From NCBI GenBank assembly GCA_965240325.2, contig OZ251242.1, positions 434,001 to 498,000 on the forward strand: a DNA stretch of 64,000 bases, read 5' to 3'. This document shows positions 59,543-64,000 of this stretch, piece after piece. A program made the translations under genes and the position numbers. This DNA comes from Rebecca billardiae RCC1528. Taxonomy: Eukaryota; Haptophyta. The notes under the pieces were generated by a model. That model worked only from the letters and a program-made list of their open reading frames with translations, made no database searches and had not been told where the DNA came from. Numbering within the stretch: position 1 is the stretch's first letter; each line of letters begins with the position of its first letter.

Positions 59543-60450
59543 TGCGCAGGATGACCTACATGTACTACACGTCCGGGGTGCTCATCGCAAGTGCGCGCTG
59601 CGCGCCGCTGCCGCCGCGCACGCAGCGCCGCACCGCTCGCCGGTCCATGGACTTGGCCGGCACGCCGCGCGCCCTCCCGGCTCGGCCGGCCGGCCGGCTG
59701 GGCCACCGCGGTTGCGCGAGCGAGAGGCGCTGTGCGCGGCTGGCTGGGGGCAGTGCCAGCCCTGGCGAGAGCGCGCGTGCCCGCCGGGCGCGGCGCCCAC
59801 CGGCGGGCGCTTCGCACCGCGCGTCCACAGCCTCCGCGCCCAAAAGCTCACGCCCGCGTCCGCCCCGATGCGACTCCCGCTGCCCACCGCCCCGCCCCGC
59901 CCGCGTGCCCGCCGCGCACGCTCGGGCTCTGCTGCCGCGCGCGCGCGCGCGCTGCTGCGCAGTCAACGTGCGCGCGCGTCGCGTGCGCGCGCGTCGCGCG
60001 GCTGCTGCGCCGATCGCACGCCCGACTGACCGCCGCCGGACCGTACGCGCCCACCCCGCACCTCGCGCGCTGCCGCCGGCGCCGCGCCCCGCGCCGCCCG
60101 GCCCTGTCTGGCCCGCGCCCGCCATCATTCGCCCGCAGTGGGTCCCCAAGATGCTGTCCGGCGAGCTGCTCGACGACTCGATCCAGACCGACTGGACGTG
60201 CTTTGCGATGATCTGCGGTCTGGCGCTCGGGCACAGGGCGATCGAGCACGCCAAGCGGACGATGGACCTGCACAACGACGCGCACCTGCTGCGATGCCCG
60301 CGCGGGTGGGACGCCGAGCAGTCGTGGCCGCGCGCGTCAGCGCACGCAGCGATGGACCCGAGCGCCGACCCCGCGACGACAGCGCTCTTGATGGCGTCGT
60401 ACGGCAGTCCGTCGCAGCAGCGGCACCACGGTCCGCCGCATCCCCGATGA
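58687..60450 (+). CDS. Unknown multi-pass membrane protein, probably four exons
   Basis: Exon 1 (58687-59138) encodes about 150 residues with four helices: NFSVGWFLSTAYTVIFLFRLG, VHIPFATLFVLCCAWNMYHT, LHIIVGWVAMVTGACHVLSG and LSMATLMCTIAMMQLCLQALG. Unspliced, it stops at 59139, but that TAG overlaps a GTGCGT donor. Small exons at 59320-59361 and 59550-59577 (to 59590 if another donor is used) continue a fifth helix (YYIRVNTWVHMHMSMMTYMYYTSG) in matching phases, with GTGCGC and CAG sites. The last exon, 60139-60450, encodes WVPKMLSGELLDDSIQTDWT, FAMICGLALGHRAIEHAKRT and a polar tail. The donor of exon 3 is uncertain: GTGCTC keeps the frame, while the consensus GTGCGC 13 bases later does not. 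Total about 275 residues. No family recognised. The simpler alternative is a 150-residue single-exon protein. Confidence 0.5.
59507..59541. repeat. Tetranucleotide microsatellite (GGCT)n
   Basis: About eight copies of GGCT directly before the acceptor of a predicted small exon at 59550. Confidence 0.9.
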
Positions 60451-60601
60451 TGACGACGATCACGATGACGACGACTCCTGGGATGACTCGGATGTACCGC
60501 CGCCACTCGGCCGGGCGCGCCACGCCGCCACGCGGCGCCTAAATAACGTGGCGCACGTTGACGTCTCAGCTATTCGCGACGATCATTTAGTTTTTAAATT
60601 C

Positions 60602-60660
<59 letters not shown>

Positions 60661-60936
60661 ACCGCGCAGCGCGGCCCGGGGCCGGGCGCGCGCCGCCGCA
60701 GCCTCAGCCGCCCTCATCAGTTTCCGCGCGACGACGGCGACATCAGCGCCTCGCGCAGCATCGCCGCGTCCGGAATCCGACCCGGCGGCGGACCGACGAG
60801 CAGCGCCAATGATCTTGCGCGCAATCTGATCGTGTACTACTCATCACTGTGACGAATGTGACGAAAACTACGGACGGCGCGCCCGCCGACGCGCATGCGC
60901 CGCGCCGGCTGGCACAGCGCATGCGGCCGCCCCTCG
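60451..60936. other. Convergent 3' region
   Basis: Between the membrane protein gene and the cyclophilin gene, which point at each other. Contains the ATT microsatellite (60602-60654). No gene. Confidence 0.6.
60602..60654. repeat. Trinucleotide microsatellite (ATT)n
   Basis: About seventeen ATT units, striking in an otherwise GC-rich region. Confidence 0.95.
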
Positions 60937-61440
60937 CTAGCGAGCGGCGTCACCCTCGCCGTCCGCTGCGACGGGCCGCGCGCGGATGATCCGGATCGGC
61001 TCGATCGGCCGGTCGTTTGCGTCCGTCCGCGCCGCGCCGATGCGCTTCACCGTCTCCATGCCGTCGCACACGCGCCCAAAGATCGTGTGCTTGCCGTCCA
61101 GCGAGGGCTGCGGCGCGAGCGTGACGAAGAACTGGCTGCCGTTCGTGTTCGGTCCGCTATTCGCCATCGAGAGGATCCCCGCGCCCGTGTGCTTCAGCTC
61201 GCGCGTCAGCTCGTCGCCAAACTGGCCGCCGTAGATGCTCTCGCCGCCGCGGCCCGTGCCGGTCGGGTCGCCGCCCTGGATGACAAAGTCGCGCACGATG
61301 CGGTGGAACGTCACGCCGTCGTAGTAGCCGTTCCGAGCGAGCTCGTGGAAGTTCTTCGCCGTGCGCGGCGTGTGGCGGTCGTAGAGCTCCACGGTGAACG
61401 CGCCGTACGTCGTGGTGACCTCGACGCGTGGCGACGCCAT
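60937..61440 (-). CDS. PPIL1: Cyclophilin-type peptidyl-prolyl isomerase, PPIL1 type
   Basis: A single exon of 167 residues, the usual length of a minimal cyclophilin. Active-site segments are all present: FHRIVRDFVIQGGDPTGTGRGG (catalytic Arg and Phe), the substrate-pocket run SMANSGPNTNGSQFFVTL, and LDGKHTIFGRV. The start lacks a signal peptide (MASPRVEVTTTYGAFTVELYD). The combination of DPTGTGRGG.SIYG and ELARNGYYDGVTFHRI is that of the PPIL1 subfamily, which in other eukaryotes works in the spliceosome. Nuclear location and a splicing role are inferred from that. It is divergent from NPRL3, with only 101 bases between the starts. Confidence 0.9.
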   Translation of the reverse strand: MASPRVEVTTTYGAFTVELYDRHTPRTAKNFHELARNGYYDGVTFHRIVRDFVIQGGDPTGTGRGGESIYGGQFGDELTRELKHTGAGILSMANSGPNTNGSQFFVTLAPQPSLDGKHTIFGRVCDGMETVKRIGAARTDANDRPIEPIRIIRARPVAADGEGDAAR

Positions 61441-61541
61441 CGTCCCCGCGTGAGGCGACGACGGGCCGACGAAGACTTCCTTCTCTTTGGCCGGACGAAA
61501 GCCCGAGGCCGAGCGTCGGCCGGCTCGATCCCTCGCGCACG
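61441..61541. promoter_or_regulatory. Short bidirectional promoter region
   Basis: 101 bases between the divergent ATGs of the cyclophilin and NPRL3 genes. Less GC-rich than either gene. No TATA box. Confidence 0.4.
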
Positions 61542-62109
61542 ATGGCGCGCGCGCCGCCGCCCTTGCCGTCGATGGTGCCCATCGTCACGGGCGGCGCGGA
61601 GGAGGCGCAGCGCGAGCGCGCGCCGGGCGTGCAGCCCGTGTGCGTGCTGCTCGTCACCGGCGGCAGCCGCGGCGCCGAGCTCGCCTTCTGCCACCCGCCG
61701 CGCGCGCCGCCGGCCGCGCACGAGGCGGCGGCGGCGGCGGGCGGCGGCGGCGGCGCGCCGATCGCGGGGTTCGACGAGCTGTCGGAGGACGTGCTCACCA
61801 CCGTGCTCGCGCCCAAGTCCACCCTCCGCGACCGCCCCATCGACCTGCGCATCGGCCCGATTCGCTTCATCGGCTTTGCGTCGAGCCTGGCGGACAGCGC
61901 GCAGCGCGACGGCGGCGGCGGCGGCGGCGGCGCGGAGGGGCTGCCGCCGCTGCGCTCGCGCGCGCCGTCGAAGGAGGAGCTCGCGCCAGGCGCGGTCGTC
62001 GCGCCCTCCCCGCGCGGCGGCGGCGGCGGCGGCGGCGCGGCGGGCGGCGCGGCGGGCGGCGCGGCGGGGGGCGGCGTCGACGAGCGAGCGTGCAGCGGCG
62101 CGGCGGCGT

Positions 62110-62161
<52 letters not shown>

Positions 62162-63209
62162 GACGCCGATGGCGGGCGCGTCCACGTCCGCGTCCGCGCG
62201 TGACGACGAGCCGCAGCTGTGCGTGTGCACCGTCGCGTTCGTCCTCGAGACGCGCGCGGGAGCGGACGAGCCGCTCCGTCGCGCGTGCGCGCGCGCGGCC
62301 GAGCAGCTGTCACGAGCGGTCGCCTATGAGCAGAGGACGGCGGTGGCGGCGGACGGGGAGGTCGGGCCCGGGTGCTTCGCGTCGGTGCTGACGGCGCCGC
62401 CGGGCGCGCACGCCGCGCTCGCCAGCGCCGCCGCGAGCGCGGGCTCCTTCGGCGCGGCGCCACCGCTGGACGGCTGGCTGCCGCTGTCGCGCCGCGTACT
62501 TGTGCCGAGCGCGGACCTAGGCGGCGCGCCGGGCGGCGGCGGCGGCGGCGTGCTCGACGGCGGCGGCATGCCGCCGCTCACGCCGCTTGCGAGCATGGGC
62601 AGCGGGCTCGGCGCGGCGCGCGACCCGCAGCGCAGTGGCGCGCTGGCCGCCGCGGCGGCAGCCTATGCGCACGGCGGGCTTGGCGGCGCGCTGCCTGCGC
62701 GCGGCGGCGCGCACGGTGGTTGCGGCGGCGGCGGCGGCGCGAGCGGCGGCGGCGGCGGCGGCGGGCGCTACCTCGAGCTCGAGCTGAGGCGGCTGCGCGC
62801 GGCGCGCGCGCGGCACGCCGCGGGCATGTCCGCGCTCGCGCACGCCGCCGGCGCCGACGGCGCGGCGGGCGGCGGTGTGGGCGGCGCGGGGAGCAGCCCG
62901 GTGGGGGCGGCGGGCGCGGCGGCGGCGTTGGGCGCGGCGGCGGGCGCGGCGGCGGCGGCGGGCGCGGCGTTGGGCGCGGCGGCGGCGTTGGGCGCGGCGG
63001 CGGGCGCGGCGGCGGGCGCGGCGGCGGGCGCGGATGCGCGGCAGACGCCGCACGCGCCGCACGCCGTGGCGCGCGCCGAGGCGGCGCGCCCCGACGCCGC
63101 GCTCAGCCTGGGCGCGGAGCGCGGCGGCGCGCTCGACGGGGCGAGCGGCGGCGGCGGCGGCGCGTGCGGCGCGGCCGAGGGCGGCGGTGGTGGCGCGCGC
63201 GCCGCTCAG

Positions 63210-63241
<32 letters not shown>

Positions 63242-64000
63242 GGCGGCGGGCTCGGCCGGCGCGGGGTGCCACGCCGCGCCGAGCGCGCGCGCGGCTCTCC
63301 GGCAGCTGGCGCTCGCGGAAGCGCTCTCGCCGCCGCCGCCGCCGCCGCCGGCCGCCGCGGCGGCGGCGGCGGCGGCGCACGCGAACGGCGCCGCAGGCGG
63401 CGCGGCCGCGGGCGGCGGCGGCGGCGGCGCGCCGAGCGCGCTGCCGCCGCCCGCCACGCCGGGCGGCGGCGCGGCGGGCGCGTGCGCGGCGTGCTGCGCG
63501 TGCGCGCAGCACGCGCACGCGGCGGGCGCGCCGGACGCGCTCGCCTCCGCGCTTGCGCCGTGGGCGGGCGGCATCGACCACTGTCTTCTCGTCGCGCTGG
63601 CGGTGTTGCGCGGCGCGCCCGCAACGAGAGTCTGGCTGAACGAGCGCGTGTCGATCTGGCTGCTTCCGCCGCACGCGGGGGCGTTCCGCGCGCCGCCCAC
63701 GGACCCGCGGCTGGCGGTGCCGCAGCAGCAGCCGCGAGGGCAGCCGCCGCAGCCGTCGACGCCGGGGATGGCGCCGCGCGGGGCCGCGGGCGCGGGCGCG
63801 CGCTCGCGCGCCGGCTCCGACGCCGCCACGCCGCCGCCGCCCGCGCGCCGCGCGCCCGCCGCCGCCGCCGCCGCGCGCTGGAGTGCCGAGGCGGAGGCGG
63901 CGGCGGCGGCGGCCGAAGCGCTCGGCATGCTCGAGCGCGCGCCGCCGCGCGCCGAGGGCGGCGCCGCCGCCGCCGGCGCGCCGCCCGGCGGCGCGCGCGC
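61542..64000 (+). CDS. NPRL3: NPRL3 (GATOR1 subunit), 5' part running off the window
   Basis: The frame is open from the ATG at 61542 to the right edge (819 codons, no stop). Family segments are spread between low-complexity inserts: VCVLLVTGGSRGAELAFCHPP (about residues 33-53), FDELSEDVLTTVLAPKSTLRDRPIDLRIGPIRFIGFASSL (about 76-115), the second longin-like strand LCVCTVAFVLETRAG (about 226-240), then LRRACARAAEQLSRAVAYEQRT, and DGWLPLSRRVLVP. These match the N-terminal NPR3 domain. GIDHCLLVALAVLRGAPATRVWLNERVSIWLLPP (about 676-710) fits the next conserved block. In animals and yeast, NPRL3 with NPRL2 and DEPDC5 switches off TORC1 when amino acids are scarce. Poly-Gly (about 191-206) and Ala-rich repeats (about 460-495) inflate the length. 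No intron is needed to this point. Confidence 0.8.

Noticed and set aside
1-64000. CRISPR arrays, rRNA genes, bacterial operons or phage genes
   Set aside because: None seen. Gene structure, introns and tRNA terminators are eukaryotic nuclear.

Overview
This is nuclear DNA from a GC-rich eukaryotic microalga. The evidence is spliceosomal introns of about 80 to 550 bases, signal or transit peptides, an F-box protein, an Sfi1-like centrin-binding protein, a V-ATPase subunit e, a GATOR1 (NPRL3) subunit, and nucleus-style tRNAs with oligo-T terminators. I lean towards a haptophyte (pavlovophyte or prymnesiophyte), with a pelagophyte as the alternative; this rests on overall style, not a marker gene. 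Introns mostly open with GTGCGC or GTGCGT and close with CAG. Composition is so GC-rich that real genes cast long false reading frames on the opposite strand and in other frames.

Layout. 1-2.4 kb: an acidic protein cut by the left edge (-) and a leucine carboxyl methyltransferase (+), divergent. 2.4-7.8 kb: an Ala/Arg-rich protein with Trp-centred Sfi1-like repeats. 8.0-9.2 kb: a large inverted repeat. 9.4-12.4 kb: a three-exon LtrA-family membrane protein whose second intron holds telomere repeats and a CTG-type microsatellite. 12.4-19.1 kb: gene-poor, with a 375-base tandem duplication and a broken zinc-finger, mobile-element-like gene. 19.1-22.3 kb: V-ATPase subunit e (three small exons), a 'SHRW' family protein and a plastid-type protein. 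22.4-26.2 kb: a cyclic-nucleotide-gated channel-like protein. 26.4-30.7 kb: a TMEM151-like protein with a probable myristoyl anchor, a cluster of three palindromes and a frameshifted SGNH/PC-esterase-like gene. 31-35.9 kb: an unknown two-exon protein, an AEC-type permease and an F-box protein. 36.1-37.1 kb: a second large inverted repeat. 37.5-41.6 kb: a double SnoaL-like secreted protein, a La protein and a small mitochondrial-type protein. 42-47.6 kb: a KDM8/JMJD5-like oxygenase, an F-box/RCC1 protein interrupted by a tandem duplication, two tRNA-Val genes and a doubtful ORF. 48.4-58.3 kb: one giant four-exon gene for a tandem, two-module ankyrin/CNBD channel. 58.7-64 kb: a multi-exon membrane protein, a PPIL1-type cyclophilin and NPRL3 running off the right edge.

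The genes are unrelated housekeeping and signalling genes, as expected in eukaryotic DNA. Several pairs are divergent with short shared promoters (378-547, 22273-22409, 41585-41960, 58265-58686, 61441-61541). The most unusual object is the 3,184-residue channel. It repeats the plant AKT-like order (membrane domain, cyclic-nucleotide-type domain, ankyrin repeats) twice in one chain, with both pore and ligand-binding residues altered.
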